A stretch of 64,000 nucleotides of DNA from contig NC_084482.1 of the NCBI RefSeq assembly GCF_030035675.1, positions 231,913,943 through 231,977,942 of the forward strand, in the 5' to 3' direction. Below are positions 1 through 11,693 of the stretch, one piece after another. A program made the position numbers and the translations under genes. The notes under the pieces are model-generated. The model did no database searches. It was not told where the DNA came from and saw only the letters and a list, made by a program, of their open reading frames with translations. Positions within the stretch are counted from its first letter, which is position 1, and each line of letters starts with the position of its first letter. This DNA comes from Rhineura floridana. Lineage: Eukaryota; Chordata; Lepidosauria; Squamata; Rhineuridae.

Positions 1-1115
1 CCTTACACCTTCTGATCCAAGGCTGTTAATAGTAGAGAAATACTCAGACAAGGCCTCTTCTCCAATACAAGAGAAAACAAGAGCATTTTGCCTAGTGTCA
101 TCACACAAAGCCCGAAAATGTTATCCGCAGAAGAAGGTTTGCATACGATACATCGACTGTCCACCTGCCTGGTACAGCGATAGTCCGGGGGGAACTGTGG
201 AGTATGGAGGGTTATCAAATCTCCCCAAAAACAAAGAAAATGGAGGAAAAAAGAGCAATTTCAATCCCTGTTTTTAAAAAAGGAGCTTATCCAGGGAGAG
301 ACCTCCGGATGAACTCCAAGTGGTCATTCATAATTGGCCAGTGAGAAAACTAGGAGGAGGAATAAGTTCCAAGATTAAACTCTTAACTGAAATTCAATCC
401 ACACTGGGGTAGCCTTGAACCTAAGAAAAGGAGTTTTCTGCAAATGCCTGTCCTCTCATGGACAGAGAGGCAGCATTGAACTAACATGCCAGGATCCAGA
501 GCTACAATATAAATTTTGGTCTATTATATAGGTTTTCCAATAGAGGGTTACTATTCGAGTTGAAAAGACTACAAAAAAAGTCCTATCAAGGGCATAGCAA
601 CTCTCTTTCTCTTTCTTCTCCCCCCTGCCCCAATTTTCTTCTGCAGTACATGAACAACTAACTGGCCCTTTGCCAGGCAGGCCAGTAAATTATCTTAAAT
701 GCTCAGAGTTTCCCTACTGGTGGAAAAATTGCAGAGGAGTCCATGAAGTAGCTGGCAAAACAATCATCCACTTTTATTGTCCCAGAAATTGTTCTTGGGG
801 TGGTTTTTTATGTGTTGCTGTGACTGCTCACTATTGCATTGCATTTATATTCTCATCTCCTATACACTAATTGTACCTGCATCTAAGGTTCTTTATCTTA
901 TCTTCCTCTATACCATATGTTGCCAGTGTGGAACCCAGAGGCACACATGTGCCCACAGAGGCCTTTCATGGTGCCCACATGATCTCATTTCCTCCAGCCC
1001 CTTCCCTACTAAAATTAGACTTGAAAGAAGCCTTTTAGGGTGGATGCATGCACAGTTGCTCCGCTTAAGCGGTGCCCATTACAGTTCCTTCAGTATGCAA
1101 AAGTGTCAACAGACC
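1..1115. other. No recognisable gene
   Basis: Only short scattered reading frames occur and none has a family signature I trust. Base composition is unremarkable. A weak gag-like minus-strand frame in the first 220 bases is treated under rejected items. Confidence 0.5.
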
Positions 1116-3112
1116 ATAAGAACATAAGAATAGCCTGCTGGATCAGGCCAGTGGCCCATCTAGCCCAGCATCCTGTTCTCACAGTGGCCAACTAGGTGTC
1201 TGGGGAAAGCCCGCAAGCAGGACCCGAGTGCAAGAACACTCTCCCCTCCTGAGGCTTCCGGCAACTGGTTTTCAGAAGCATGCTGCCTCTGACTAGGGTG
1301 GCACAGCACAGCCATCATGGCTAGTAGCCATTGATAGCCCTGACCTCCATAAATTTGTCTAATCTTCTTTTAAAGCCATCCAAGCTGGTGGCCATTACTG
1401 CATCTTGTGGGAGCAAATTCCATAGTTTGACTATGCGCTGAGTAAAGAAGTACTTCCTTTTGTCTGTCCTGAATCTTCCAACATTCAGCTTCTTTGAATG
1501 TCCACGAGTTCTAGTATTATGAGAGAGGGAGAAGAACTTTTCTCTATCCACTTTCTCAATGCCATGCATAATTTTATACACTTCTATCATGTCTCCTCTG
1601 ACCCGCCTTTCCTCTAAACTAAAAAGCCCCAAATGCTGCAACCTTTCCTCGTAAGGGAGTCGCTCCATCCCCTTGATCATTCTGGTTGCCCTCTTCTGAA
1701 CCTTTTCCAATATCATATCCTTTTTGAGATGAGGCGACCAGAACTGTACACAGTATTCCAAATGCGACCGCATCATAGATTTATACAATGGCATTATGAT
1801 ATCGGCTGTTTTATTTTCAATACCTTTCCTAATTATCGCTAGCATGGAATTTGCCTTTTTCACAGCTGCCACACACTGGGTCGACATTTTCATCGTGCTG
1901 TCCACTACAACCCCGAGGTCTCTCTCCTGGTCAGTCACCACCAGTTCAGACCCCATGAGCGTATATGCGAAATTAAGATTTTTTGCTCCAATATGCATAA
2001 TTTTACCCTTGTTTATATTGAATTGCATTTGCCATTTTTCCGCCCATTCACTCAGTTTGGAGAGGTCTTTTTGGAGCTCTTCGCAATCCCTTTTTGTTTT
2101 AACAACCCTGAACAATTTAGTGTCATCAGCAAACTTGGCCACTTCACTGCTCACTCCTAATTCTAGGTCGTTAATGAACAAGTTGAAAAGTACAGGTCCC
2201 AAGACTGATCCTTGAGGGACTCCACTTTCTACAGCCCTCCATTGGGAGAACTGTCCATTTATTTCTGCTTTCTGCTTCTTAACCAATTCCTTATCCACAA
2301 GAGGACCTCTCCTCTTATTCCATGACTGCTAAGCTTCCTCAGAAGTCTTTGGTGAGGTACCTTGTCAAATGCTTTTTGAAAGTCTAAGTACACTATGTCC
2401 ACTGGATCACCTCTATCTATATGCTTGTTGACACTCTCAAAGAATTCTAATAGGTTACTGAGACAGGACTTTCCCTTGCAGAAGCCATGCTGGCTCTGCT
2501 TCAGCAAGGCTTGTTCTTCTATGTGCTTAGTTAATCTAGCTTTAATCATACTTTCTACCAGTTTTCCAGGGACAGAAGTTAAGCTAACTGGCCTGTAATT
2601 TCCGGGAAACCCCTGGATCCCTTTTTGAAGATTGGCGTTACATTGGCCAGTTTCCAGTCCTCAGGCACGGAGGAGGACCCAAGGGACAAGTTACATATTT
2701 TAGTTAGCAGATCAGCAATTTCACATTTGAGTTTTTTGAGAACTCTCGGGTGCATGCCATCTGGGCCCGGTGATTTGTCAGTTTTTATATTGTCCATTAA
2801 GCCTAAACTTCTTCTCTCGTTACCACTATTTGCCTCAGTTCCTCAGAATCCTTTCCTGCAAATGTTAGTTCAGGTTCAGGGATCTGCCCTATATCTTCCA
2901 CTGTGAAGACAGATGCAAAGAATTCATTTAGCTTCTCTGCAATCTCCTTATCGTTCTTTAGTACACCTTTGACTCCCTTATCATCCAAGGGTCCAATTGT
3001 CTCCCTAGATGGTCTCCTGCTTTGAAGGTATTTATAGAATTTTTTGTTGTTGGTTTTTATGTTCTTAGCAATGTGCTCCTCAAATTCTTTTTAGCATCCC
3101 TTATTGTCTTCT
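1116..3112 (-). mobile_element. CR1-A LINE, 5'-truncated, ORF2 broken
   Basis: This is the 3' half of a CR1-family LINE on the minus strand. The 3' end (low coordinates) carries the AAGAACATAAGAA tail and about 200 bases of 3' UTR shared with five other copies in the window. The ORF2 remnant ends at 1321. It contains the RT core with FADD, the SGVPQGSVLGP block, the YLDFQKAFDKVP block and the C-terminal LFSLEERRVRGDMIEVYKIM block. It is split over at least four frames (1321-2298, 2259-2549, 2579-2797, 2803-2988), so it is inactive. The 5' end stops abruptly where an L2 tail begins, which fits 5' truncation or interruption. Confidence 0.9.
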
Positions 3113-3719
3113 TAATAATAATAATAATAATAAACTTTATTTCTACCCAGCCCTTTCTCCAATAGGACTCAGAGTGGCTTACAACTAAAAACAACAACAT
3201 TAAAACATTAAGCACATATTATTAAAGAATTAAACTATGAGAAAAATTAAAACCATAAAATATAGGTTAAAAACAGCGGACAATTTAAAATAATAAAATC
3301 ATATAATGTAATCACCAAACCTATGACACTTAATCCTGGTCGTTCTCTATCCCAAATGCCCATTGAAATAAAACAGTCTTTACTTGTCGCCGGAAAGACG
3401 GCAAGGAGGGAGCTGATTGCACCTCACTCGGAAGGCAGTTCCACAGGCTAGGGGTGGCCACTGAAAAGGCCCTATCTCGTGTCTGCGTCATATGTGCTTG
3501 CGAAGGTGTGGGGAACACAAGAAGGGCCTCACCTGAAGATCTCAAATTCCAGACAGATTCATGTAGGGAGATATGATCTGTCAAATAGTCTGGACCTGAG
3601 CTGTATAGGGCTTTGTAGGTCAAAACCAGCTCTTTGAATTGTGACCGGAAACAAATTGGCAGCCAGTGGAGCTGTTGTAACAGGGAAGTTGTATGGTCCC
3701 TGTAACCAGCCCTGGTTAG
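3113..3719 (-). mobile_element. L2-clade LINE 3' fragment
   Basis: A (TAA)n tail at the low-coordinate end is followed by an L2-type 3' UTR. An open frame at 3330-3725 encodes the L2 ORF2 C-terminus: LLQQLHWLPICFRSQFK, then a segment reading SVATPSLWNCLPSEV and RRQVKTVLFQ. It is 5'-truncated within the RT-distal region and abuts a CR1-B tail on its other side. Confidence 0.85.
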
Positions 3720-4890
3720 AATCAAAGAATCATAGAGTTGGAAGGGGCCTTGTAGGCCATCGAGTCCAACCCCCTGCTCACAGCAGGAAATCCACAGCTA
3801 GAGCATCTCCCACAGATAGCTGTCCAGCCTCTGCTTGAAGACATCCAGTGAAGGGGATCCCACCACCTCCCTAGGCAGTCAGTTCCATTGCCGAACTGCC
3901 CTTACTGTCAAGAAGTTCCTTCTAATGTCCAGTCTGAATCTACGCTCCTGCAACTTAAAACCATTAGACCTAGTCCCACCCTCTGGGGCAGCAGAGAATA
4001 AATCTGTACCCTCCTCTATGTGACAGCCCTTCAGGTACTTAAAGAGTGCAATCATGTCACCCCTCAGCCTTCTCTTCACCAGACTGAACATGCCAAGTTC
4101 CTTCAACCTTTCCTTATAAGACTTGTTCTCCATACCGGCTATCATCCTCGTCACCCTCTTCTGAACCCACTCTAACTTGTCTATATCTTTCTTAAAATGA
4201 GGCGCCCAGAACTGAACACAGTATTCCAGATGAGGCCTGACTAATGCAGAATATAGTGGGACTATTACTTCCCTCGACCTGGAAACTATAGCTCTGTTTA
4301 TGCAGCCCAAAACTGCGTTTGCCTTTTTTGCCGCAGCATCACACTGCTGGGTCATGTTCAACTTGCGATCCACTACAATTCCAAGGTCCTTCTCACACGC
4401 ACTACTGCTAAGCCGGGTATTTCCCATCCTGTACTCGTGCATTTTGTTTTTGTGGCCTAAATGCAGAATCTTGCATTTGTCTTTATTGAATGTCATTTTA
4501 TTAATTTCAGCCCAATTTCCCAGTCTATCCAGGTCCCTTTGGATTTTATTCCTGTCTTCCATTGTGTTAGCTATCCCTCCCAGTTTCGTATCATCCGCAA
4601 ACTTCATAAGGCTTCCCTCCACCCCATCATCTAAGTCATTGATAAAAATGTTAATAATAATAATAAATTTTATTTGTTGGTCGCCTATCTGTCCAGGTTA
4701 GTGGACTTTCTGTTGAAGAGTATCGGCCCCAGGACAGAACCCTGTGGCACTCCATTCGAGACCTCCTTCCAGTCCGAAGCAGAGCCACCGACGACCACTC
4801 TTTGAGTACCATTTTCCAACCAGTTGTGAATCCACCTGACAGTATTTCCATGTAGTCCGCATTTGACGAGTTTGCTAATTAAAAGGTCGT
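3720..4890 (-). mobile_element. CR1-B LINE fragment
   Basis: This canonical CR1 tail on the minus strand is followed upstream by ORF2 from the C-terminus (3879) through the FADDTKLGG catalytic block at about 4590 to the NWLENG region. A 58-bp L2 tail interrupts it at 4653-4710; removing that tail restores the CR1 reading exactly. The element is truncated at its 5' end near 4890, where BovB sequence starts. The frame between 3879 and 4622 is open. Confidence 0.9.
4653..4710 (-). mobile_element. Tiny L2 tail insertion in CR1-B
   Basis: A (TAA)n stretch plus about 45 bases match the 3' end of the L2 copy near 55.1 kb. It lies inside CR1-B ORF2 between two copies of TGTT, a possible 4-bp target duplication. 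The extreme 5' truncation is consistent with very early abortion of reverse transcription. Confidence 0.65.
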
Positions 4891-5118
4891 GGTTAAAGAG
4901 AGAAGGAAAGCAAAAGGAGATAGAAACATGGTCAGAACCCTAAATGCCAAAATACAGTGACTAGTACGTAGGGACAAAGAGAACTATTACAATAGTTATT
5001 GTAGAGAAATAGAAGAGGACAACAAAAAGGAAAGAACAAGACCCCTATTCCAAAAGATTAGAGAAATTAAAGGGAAATTTAAACTGAGAGTGGGGATGCT
5101 GAAATCATCAAAAGGGGA
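4891..5118 (+). mobile_element. RTE-BovB fragment (linker between EN and RT)
   Basis: The plus-strand translation reads VRRDKENYYNSYCREIEEDN, then LFQKIREIKGKF and GMLKSSKG. This matches the linker upstream of the RT in RTE-BovB ORF2. Both ends are truncated: CR1-B lies on the left and hAT sequence on the right. Confidence 0.65.
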
Positions 5119-5130
5119 AATGCTTCTTTC

Positions 5131-7124
5131 CAGAACAAAGATGGGCCTTTCCGTGTTGCGGCAAGGCAAGATGCAAATGCAAAGGGAGATGTGTGCCAGC
5201 TTTCAAAAGAGTGGTTTTACAAGATGATGCCAAATGGCGAGAAAATTCTGCAGTCATGGATGGTTTACTCCCTCATCAGCGAGAATTTATACTGTTTTTG
5301 CTGGCAACTGTTTGCCGTTAGTGCTACAGATACGACATCTACATTTGTGACTGGGTTTCAGAAGTGGTGGAAACTGAGCCCGAAAGTACATAACCATGAG
5401 CCATCCGAAGAGCACCTACGTTGCCTTGAAAAGTGGAAAACATTGGCAGCAGGACTTAGGCTGCACAAAACCATTGACACCAAAACTATTGCTTTGATGG
5501 AAATGGAGAAGAAAAAGTGGAGGGACATCTTGCACAGATTGCTTGATATCACATTGTTTCTTGCCAAGCAGAATCTGGCATTTCATTGGCCACAAGATGA
5601 ATCTTCATTGAATAAAGGGAACTTTCTTGAGTTGGTTGAGATGCTTTCAAAATATGATCCAGTGCTGAAAGAGCACCTAATGAGATTAAAGCGGAGCACA
5701 TGTAAACTTAAAGTATCAGATATGTAAAAATCAACAATAGGAAAGTTGAAGTGAAAGAAGTATTTCTAGGATTTTTCCTTTTAAAGGGGAAAAAAGCTGC
5801 TGACCTCAGTTCTGACATTCTAAAAAGTCTGGAAAGTGATGGACTGGACTTAATGATGTGCCGCGCTCAGGGTTACGATAATGCTGGCACTATGGCTGGA
5901 GTCCCTGGAGGTGTACAAGCCATTCTTAAGGGAAAGAACAAGAAAGCAATTTTTAATGGATGTGTGGACCATTCGCTTAACTTGTGCGGTCAGCACTCTT
6001 TTGCTGAAAATGCATCGTGTGTGACATTTTTTGGAACTCTTGAAAGAATGTTTTCTTTCTTTGCTGCTTCCACCCATCGATGGGATGTGTTAATTGACCA
6101 TACTGGAGTGTCAGTGAAAAGGCTATCAACAACACGCTGGAGTGCTCATCATGCAGCAGTTAAGCCAGTTAAAGAAAAGTTCGATAAGTTTGTGGGGGTG
6201 ATTGAAGCTCTTTGTGATCCACATGAAAATTTGGACACAAGAGGTGCAGCACAAGGTCTTTTGCTTGCTGTCTGTGATTTCACTTTTCTGTGCTACCTGT
6301 ACTCCTGGTGTGATGTACTTCAGGAAGTTAATCTGACACAGCAGTACCTGCAGACTAAGGGCTTAACTCTCGACAAGGTGGTGACAAAGCTAGAGGCGCT
6401 CAGACTTTTTCTGCACGAGGAGCGCAGTCACCTAGCGGAGCATGCAATTGAACAGGCGCTTTTAAAATCAGACGAATATGGAATTGCAGTAGAGAGAAGA
6501 CCCAGGTTCAAGAAGAGGATGGCAGGGGAGCAAGCAAGCGATGCTGGACTCACTCTGCAAGAAGAAAATAAGAGGGCGATGCTTGAGTGCATTGATCGCT
6601 TTCATTCCAAACTCCAGATAAGATCAAGAGCCATCAAGGAAGTAGCAGCCATGTTTGAGGCTGTTCAAGCGAAGAGTCTCATATCTGCCACTGCAGAAGA
6701 ATTAAAGGTGTCCATTCCAAAATTGACCACTTTCTATGATGAGGTATTCGAGAGTGAGCTTTTAACAGAAATACCAAGGCTGAGAAGGCACCTGAAAGCA
6801 GCAGAGATTGATCTGGAAGAAGCCAAAGATTCGGCAATATTAGACGTTTTGACATTCATAGCTGAATGGGACTTCGTAGAATCTCTCCCAACCCTTTCAC
6901 TAAGCCTAAAATTATTTCTGACGATTTGTGTGTCTGTGGCTTCACGTGAGAGGAGCTTTTCAAAGCTGAAACTTATAAAGAACTATTTGCGATCTACCAT
7001 GGGACAGTCAAGGCTTTCCGATCTTGTGATATTATCCATTGAAAGTGAGTTGGCGAAAGGCATTGATTTCGATGAAGTGATTCACAGGTTCGCAGCTTTG
7101 AAGGCCAGGAAAGGAAAGTTCTGA
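5131..7124 (+). pseudogene. hAT transposase (ZMYM1/TTF-type), internally deleted
   Basis: This is a cut-and-paste transposase of the hAT superfamily with an N-terminal TTF-type zinc-binding region (EKILQSWMVYS, then FCWQLF near 5290). The first open part (5191-5727) runs to the segment before the first catalytic block. The second (frame open from about 5719; ATG at 5751) starts at IRYVKINNRKVEV and continues through GYDNAGTMAG, the CVDHSLNLC block, the STTRWSAH block and the C-terminal dimerisation region (VASRERSFSKLKLIKNYLRS). The join lacks the segment expected to hold the first catalytic Asp (normally a DSTPD-like motif) and changes frame. It therefore cannot encode an active transposase. 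A domesticated host gene is unlikely because of the frame break and the adjoining transposon terminus. Confidence 0.8.
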
Positions 7125-7339
7125 TTTAGTCGAGATGTTCACTAAGTGTGGAAATGTTTGTGTATTTGTTCCTGTTTATTTTTTTGGTATTATTTCATTT
7201 ATGAGTATATTTCCATATGCATTTGTCTACAAGTTCTACATTATTTGGGCTGTTATTAATTATGCAAACCTAATCCATTAATGTATCTCATGTAACAGTA
7301 AAGTTTAATGTTAAAATGAACATAATTTTGATGTAGATT

Positions 7340-7816
7340 AAGAAAGATATAGACAAGTTAGAGCGGGTCCAGAAGAGGGCGACGAGGATGATAGCCGGTA
7401 TGGAGAACAAGTCTTATGAGGAAAGGTTGAAGGAACTTGGCATGTTCAGTCTGGTGAAGAGAAGGCTGAGGGGTGACATGATTGCACTTTTTAAGTACCT
7501 GAAAGGCTGTCACATAGAGGAGGGTACAGATTTGTTCTCTGCTGACCCAGAGGGTAGGACTAGGTTTAATGGTTTTAAGTTGCAGGAGCGTAGATTCAGA
7601 TTGGACATTAGAAGGAACTTCTTGACAGTAAGGGCGGTTCGGCAATGGAACCGACTGCCTAGGGAGGTGGTGGGATCCCCTTCGCTGGATGTCTTCAAGC
7701 AGAGGCTGGACAGCTATCTGCGGGAGATGCTCTAGCTGTGGATTTCCTGCTGTGAGCAGGGGGTTGGACTCGATGGCCTACAAGGCCCCTTCCAACTCTA
7801 TGATTCTATGATTCTA
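7340..7816 (+). mobile_element. CR1-B 3' fragment inside hAT
   Basis: The open frame 7388-7735 encodes the ORF2 C-terminus ([20 protein letters not shown] through DSYLREML). It is followed by the CR1-B 3' UTR and ATTCTATG-type repeats. hAT 3' flank continues on both sides, so this is a 5'-truncated insertion that postdates the hAT. Confidence 0.9.
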
Positions 7817-8137
7817 GTTCTTAAACGTTTTTACTTCGAATTCTATTGTTTTCTTACCAAATTTTCACTTTGACCACATGAAACTATGTATAAATGTAAA
7901 TACATTTAGGCTGTGCATATGATATTGTAATTTAAAGGTGTAATTTTAATTTTGCTAGTTGTTTAAGTCACTACTATTGCCATTACATTCAGTGATATAC
8001 GGGAATTACGATTTACGAGTAACATTAGTACAAAAAACATTACTAAGGATCCTGTATGGTCTGGTACGGGAGGAGGTCCATGGGGCTGACACCGTGAGTT
8101 ACCGCACCAGGTGACACCAACCCTAGTGATGCCATTG

Positions 8138-8539
8138 GTCAGAAGCTTCCCAAAACCTGAGATTTTAGGGGCGGGCCCAACTGATGTCATGGAGGTGGGT
8201 CTGAGTGATGTTATGGGGTGGGCCCAAGTGATCACTGGGCGTGCCCAAGTGATGTCATTAAGCATGATACATTAAGCATCAACCACAGTTGCTTGGAGCA
8301 TACAATTAAAAATATATCTGATTGGAAATCAAGCTAGAAATCTTAGCTAAAAGATGGAGCCTGGGTAGGGAACATTTAATCTAGTCTTGCTTCTGGCAAG
8401 AAGGGTTTAAGTGCCTTCAGGCCAGGCCAGTCACCAGAAGGCCACTGTAGGAAGAAAGGAGCCTAGTGTTGTGGAGATGTTAGATGGGAGTATTCAGGAG
8501 TAAAGATGGATGCCCCTGAAGGGTGCAATTCTAAACACA
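8138..8539. repeat. Degenerate short tandem region, then unassigned DNA
   Basis: From about 8155 to 8265 the motif GGGCCCAAGTGATGTCAT recurs about four times with substitutions, at spacings of roughly 25-30 bases, just outside the hAT terminus. From 8266 to 8539 I recognise no gene. Confidence 0.45.
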
Positions 8540-10372
8540 CTTACTAAGGACTTAGACTCCAGTGTTATAGCAGGTGAATCAAGAGAGGTATCCAGAGCAC
8601 AGCTTTGTCCCAATTTCTTGGATGAGTTTCAGTTGGTGCAGCTTGAGGACGTTGACAAGTTGCTTGGACAGGTTCATGTAACCACATTTGTGTTGGATCC
8701 TTGCCCTTCTTGGCTAATATGGCTAATAAAAGCTAGCAGCGATGGAACAGCCGGCTGGGCCAGGGAGGTGATTAATGCCTCTCTGAGAGAGGGGGTGGTC
8801 CCTGGCTGCCTGAAAGAGGTGGTAGTGAGACCACTCCTGAAGAGGCCCACCCTGGACCCAGAAAATCTTAATAACTATAGGCCGGTAGCAAATGTTCCAT
8901 TCCTGGGCAAGGTCTTTGAATGAGTGGTTGCAGGCCAGCTCCAGACACTCTTGGATGAGACTGATTATCTGGATCCATTTCAGTCAGGTTTCAGGCCTGG
9001 TTTTGGCACGGAAACAGCCTTGGTCGCCCTGTATGATGACATTTGTTGGGAGAGAGACAGGGGGAGTGTGATTCTGTTGATTCTCCTTGACCTCTCAGTG
9101 GCTTTGGATACCATCAACCATGGTATCTTTTTGAGAAGACTGGCTGAGTTGGGAGTGGGAGGGACTGCATGGCGGTGGTTCCACTCCTACTTGGCAGGTC
9201 ACCTCCAGAAGGTGGTGCTTGGGGAACATTACTCGGCACCCTGGAGTCTCCAGTATGGGGTTCCTCAGCGATCAGTTCTGTCCCCCATGCTGTTCAACAT
9301 CTACATGAAACCGTTGGGTGCGGTCATCCGGAGATTTGGAGTTTATTGCCATCAGTATGCAGATGATATGCACCTCTATTTCTCCTTTTCATCTTCTTCA
9401 GGTGAGGCTGTCAATGTGCTGAACCGGTGCCTGGCTGTGACAATGGACTGGATGAGGGCTAATAAACTGAGGCTCAATCCAGACAAGACTGAGATGCTGC
9501 TAGTGGGCGGTTCTTCTGACCAGATGGTGGATGTCCAACCTGCTCTGGATGGGGTTGCACTCCCCCTGAAGGAGCAGGTTTGTAGCTTCAGGGTTCTCCT
9601 AGAACCATCTCTGTCACTTGAGGCTCATGTAGCCTCGGTGGCACGGAGTGCCTTCTACCAACTTTGGTTGGTGGCCCAACTACGTCGCTACCTGGACAGG
9701 GATAACCTGGCTTCTGTTGTCCATGCTCTGGTAACCTCCAAATTAGATTACTGCAATGAGCTCTACGTGGGGCTGCCTTTGAAGACGGTTCAGAAACTGC
9801 AGCTTGTGCAAAATGCAGCAGCCAGATTGGTAACAGGGACCAGACGGTCTGAACATATAATACCAGTTCTGGCCCACTTGCATTGGCTGCCTGTATGTTT
9901 CCGAGATCAATTCAAGGTGCTGGTTTTGACCTATAAAGCCTTACACAGCTTGGGACCACAATACCTGATGGAACGCCTCTCCCAATACAAACCCACCCGT
10001 ACACTACATTGAAGATCAAAGGCCCTCCTTTGGGTGCCTACTCCAAGGGAAGCTTGGAGGGTGGCAACAAGGGAGAGGGACTTCTCAGTGGTGGCCCCCA
10101 AATTATGGAATGATATTTGTGATGAGGTGCGCCTGGCGCCAACACTGTTATCTTTTCAGCACCAGATCAAGACTTTCCTCTTCTCTCAGGCATTTTGGCA
10201 TGTGTTTTAAATTGTTTTTACAGTGTTTTAAATTTTTTAATTGTTTTAAATTGTTTTCAAAATATGTGTTTTAAATTGTATATTTGTTTTAATGTTTTTG
10301 ATTGCTGTAAACTGCCCAGAGAGCTTCAGCTATGGGGCAGTATACAAGTGCAATAAATTAAAAAATAAATAA
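8540..10372 (+). mobile_element. L2-clade LINE, ORF2 RT with two stops
   Basis: The plus-strand L2 ORF2 starts in the EN-RT linker (FLDEFQLVQLEDVDKLLGQV). It runs through the RT (NNYRPVANVPFLGK, LLDLSVALDTINHG, QYADDMHLYF with the YADD core) and the LNPDKTEMLLVGG and LHWLPVCFRDQFK blocks. One frame is kept from 8510 to 10012, broken by a TGA at 8921-8923 and a TGA near 10010; reading continues as diverged C-terminus to about 10210. The 3' UTR ends in an A-rich AATAAAT tail. It is 5'-truncated. The catalytic motif is intact but the element is dead. Confidence 0.92.
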
Positions 10373-10436
10373 GGGACTAAGCCCCATAGAACTCAACAGG
10401 ACTTACTTCTAGTAGATATAGTTTGGATTGTGCTGT
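10373..10436 (+). repeat. Squamate-type short repeat motif
   Basis: The segment containing CCCCATAGAACTCAACAGG and GACTTACTTCTAGTAG resembles a motif recurrent in squamate DNA and present again near 16.2 kb. I cannot name the family with certainty. Confidence 0.4.
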
Positions 10437-10484
10437 AAAGCTTGACTAGGGATCCTCTGCAAAGCTTGACTAGGGATCCTCTGC
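10437..10484. repeat. Perfect 24-bp tandem duplication
   Basis: The unit AAAGCTTGACTAGGGATCCT plus CTGC occurs twice head to tail without mismatch, indicating a recent local duplication. Confidence 0.9.
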
Positions 10485-11129
10485 AAAGACATCCATATCC
10501 ATGCAGGCTTGGCAACCCCTTGCCTGGAATGCCCTGCCCGTATCTTTTAATGTGGCTGCTCCAAACCTCTTTACAGATTTTGACCCTTCACTTCAGAAAG
10601 AGGTCTGAGAAATGAGTAAGAGTAAGAAGATTCTCTACCCTTTCTGTCTACCCTGTGGGCTGCTATAAACTCACTTTGACAGCGAACCCAATTCCAGTGA
10701 GGAATAATTAACAGAGAGAAAACACACATGGCTTGGTCTACCTTCACAGGCAGCAGCTTGGGAACAACAACTGCAGCTACACTTTCAAATATGTGAATTC
10801 TCTTTTACCACTATCGGGCAAGAAACAAACTGCCATGAAACCGACAAGGTGCATCATCAATGGGTTTTAGGGGGGTAAGCTGAGCACATGCAACCACTGC
10901 TTTTGCTTCGATGGATGTAAGGGAGTGAGGTTAAAGGTAAATGAAATGCAGACAGAAAATGAAAAACAAAAGACAGTGATGCTTTCCTAAATGCAATACC
11001 ATACCAACCACAACAAGATTCCTATGAGTAAGGCAGAAAACTCAGCATCCCACAACCGGTCAGGATTCATAACGAAAAACCCAAACTAAAAAAACCTGGC
11101 AGCCAGTCAGCCAAGGTCATAGAAATCTG
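10485..11129. other. No gene seen
   Basis: No open frame of note, RNA gene or recognisable repeat terminus. Possibly old unique DNA or repeats too diverged to name. Confidence 0.5.
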
Positions 11130-11340
11130 CATGCACCACAACCTCACCCAGGGACTGCAGTTAGTGCAGAGTGCTGCAGCACGATTGCTGACATGAGTGA
11201 GATCCTATCAGCACATAATACCTCTGCTCTGAAATCTGCACTGGTTGCTGATTTGCTACCAGGCCAAGTTCAAGTTGTGCTTTCCATATTATGGGTGCCA
11301 CTTTGTACTTGTTCTGCTCTTGTAAGAAATCAGTCCTGTA
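11130..11340 (+). mobile_element. Old L2 fragment, left part
   Basis: The diverged translation reads LQLVQSAAARLLT, then a degraded LHWLLICYQAKF, typical of the L2 ORF2 C-terminal region. It continues at 11694 after an insertion. Confidence 0.7.
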
Positions 11341-11350
11341 AAGTGGCAGC

Positions 11351-11683
11351 GTTTTGGATATTCTGTTCATAGGGTTTTCGTGGTAAGAGGTATTCAGAGG
11401 TGGTTTACCATTGCCTTCCTCTGACTTTGGACACATAGCATACTTTGGACACATAATGAGAAGACATGATTCACTAGAAAAGACAATAATGCTGGGAAAA
11501 ACAGAAGGGAGTAGAAGAAGAGGAAGGCCAAACAAGAGATGGATTGATTCCATAAAGGAAGCCACAGACCTGAACTTACAAGATCTGAGTAGGATGGTTC
11601 ATGACAGATGCTCTTGGAGGTCGCTGATTCATAGGGTTGCCATTAAGTCAAAATTGACTTGAAGGCACATAACAACAACAATG
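11351..11683 (+). mobile_element. BovB 3' end fused to inverted SINE-like segment
   Basis: The insertion is flanked by the 10-bp duplication AAGTGGCAGC (11341-11350 and 11684-11693). The right part is the BovB ORF2 end (RRHDSLEKTIMLGKTEGSRR, then RPNKRWIDSIKEATDL) plus 3' UTR ending ACAACAACA. The left about 70 bases resemble one half of the 104-bp element at 59.02 kb. The shared duplication means both parts arrived in one event. Confidence 0.75.
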
Positions 11684-11693
11684 AAGTGGCAGC

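Larger units (their letters stand above)
5119..8137 (+). mobile_element. hAT DNA transposon, 5' end missing
   Basis: The transposase remnant is followed by an AT-rich 3' region and a terminal motif at 8121-8137 (CCCTAGTGATGCCATTG). The reverse complement of that motif resembles the CAGGGGCGTCACTAGGG terminus seen at 35276. A CR1-B fragment is nested at 7340-7816. The 5' terminal inverted repeat is lost where BovB begins, so no target duplication can be read. Confidence 0.75.

Noticed and set aside
1-220. Minus-strand frame resembling a retrotransposon gag (ALCDDTRQNALVFSCIGEEA)
   Set aside because: Only a short, weak similarity at the window edge. No neighbouring parts, so not called.
1633-2215. 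Plus-strand frames antisense to CR1-A ORF2 (repeated at each CR1-A copy)
   Set aside because: They recur wherever CR1-A lies on the other strand and follow its sequence; shadows of the RT frame.
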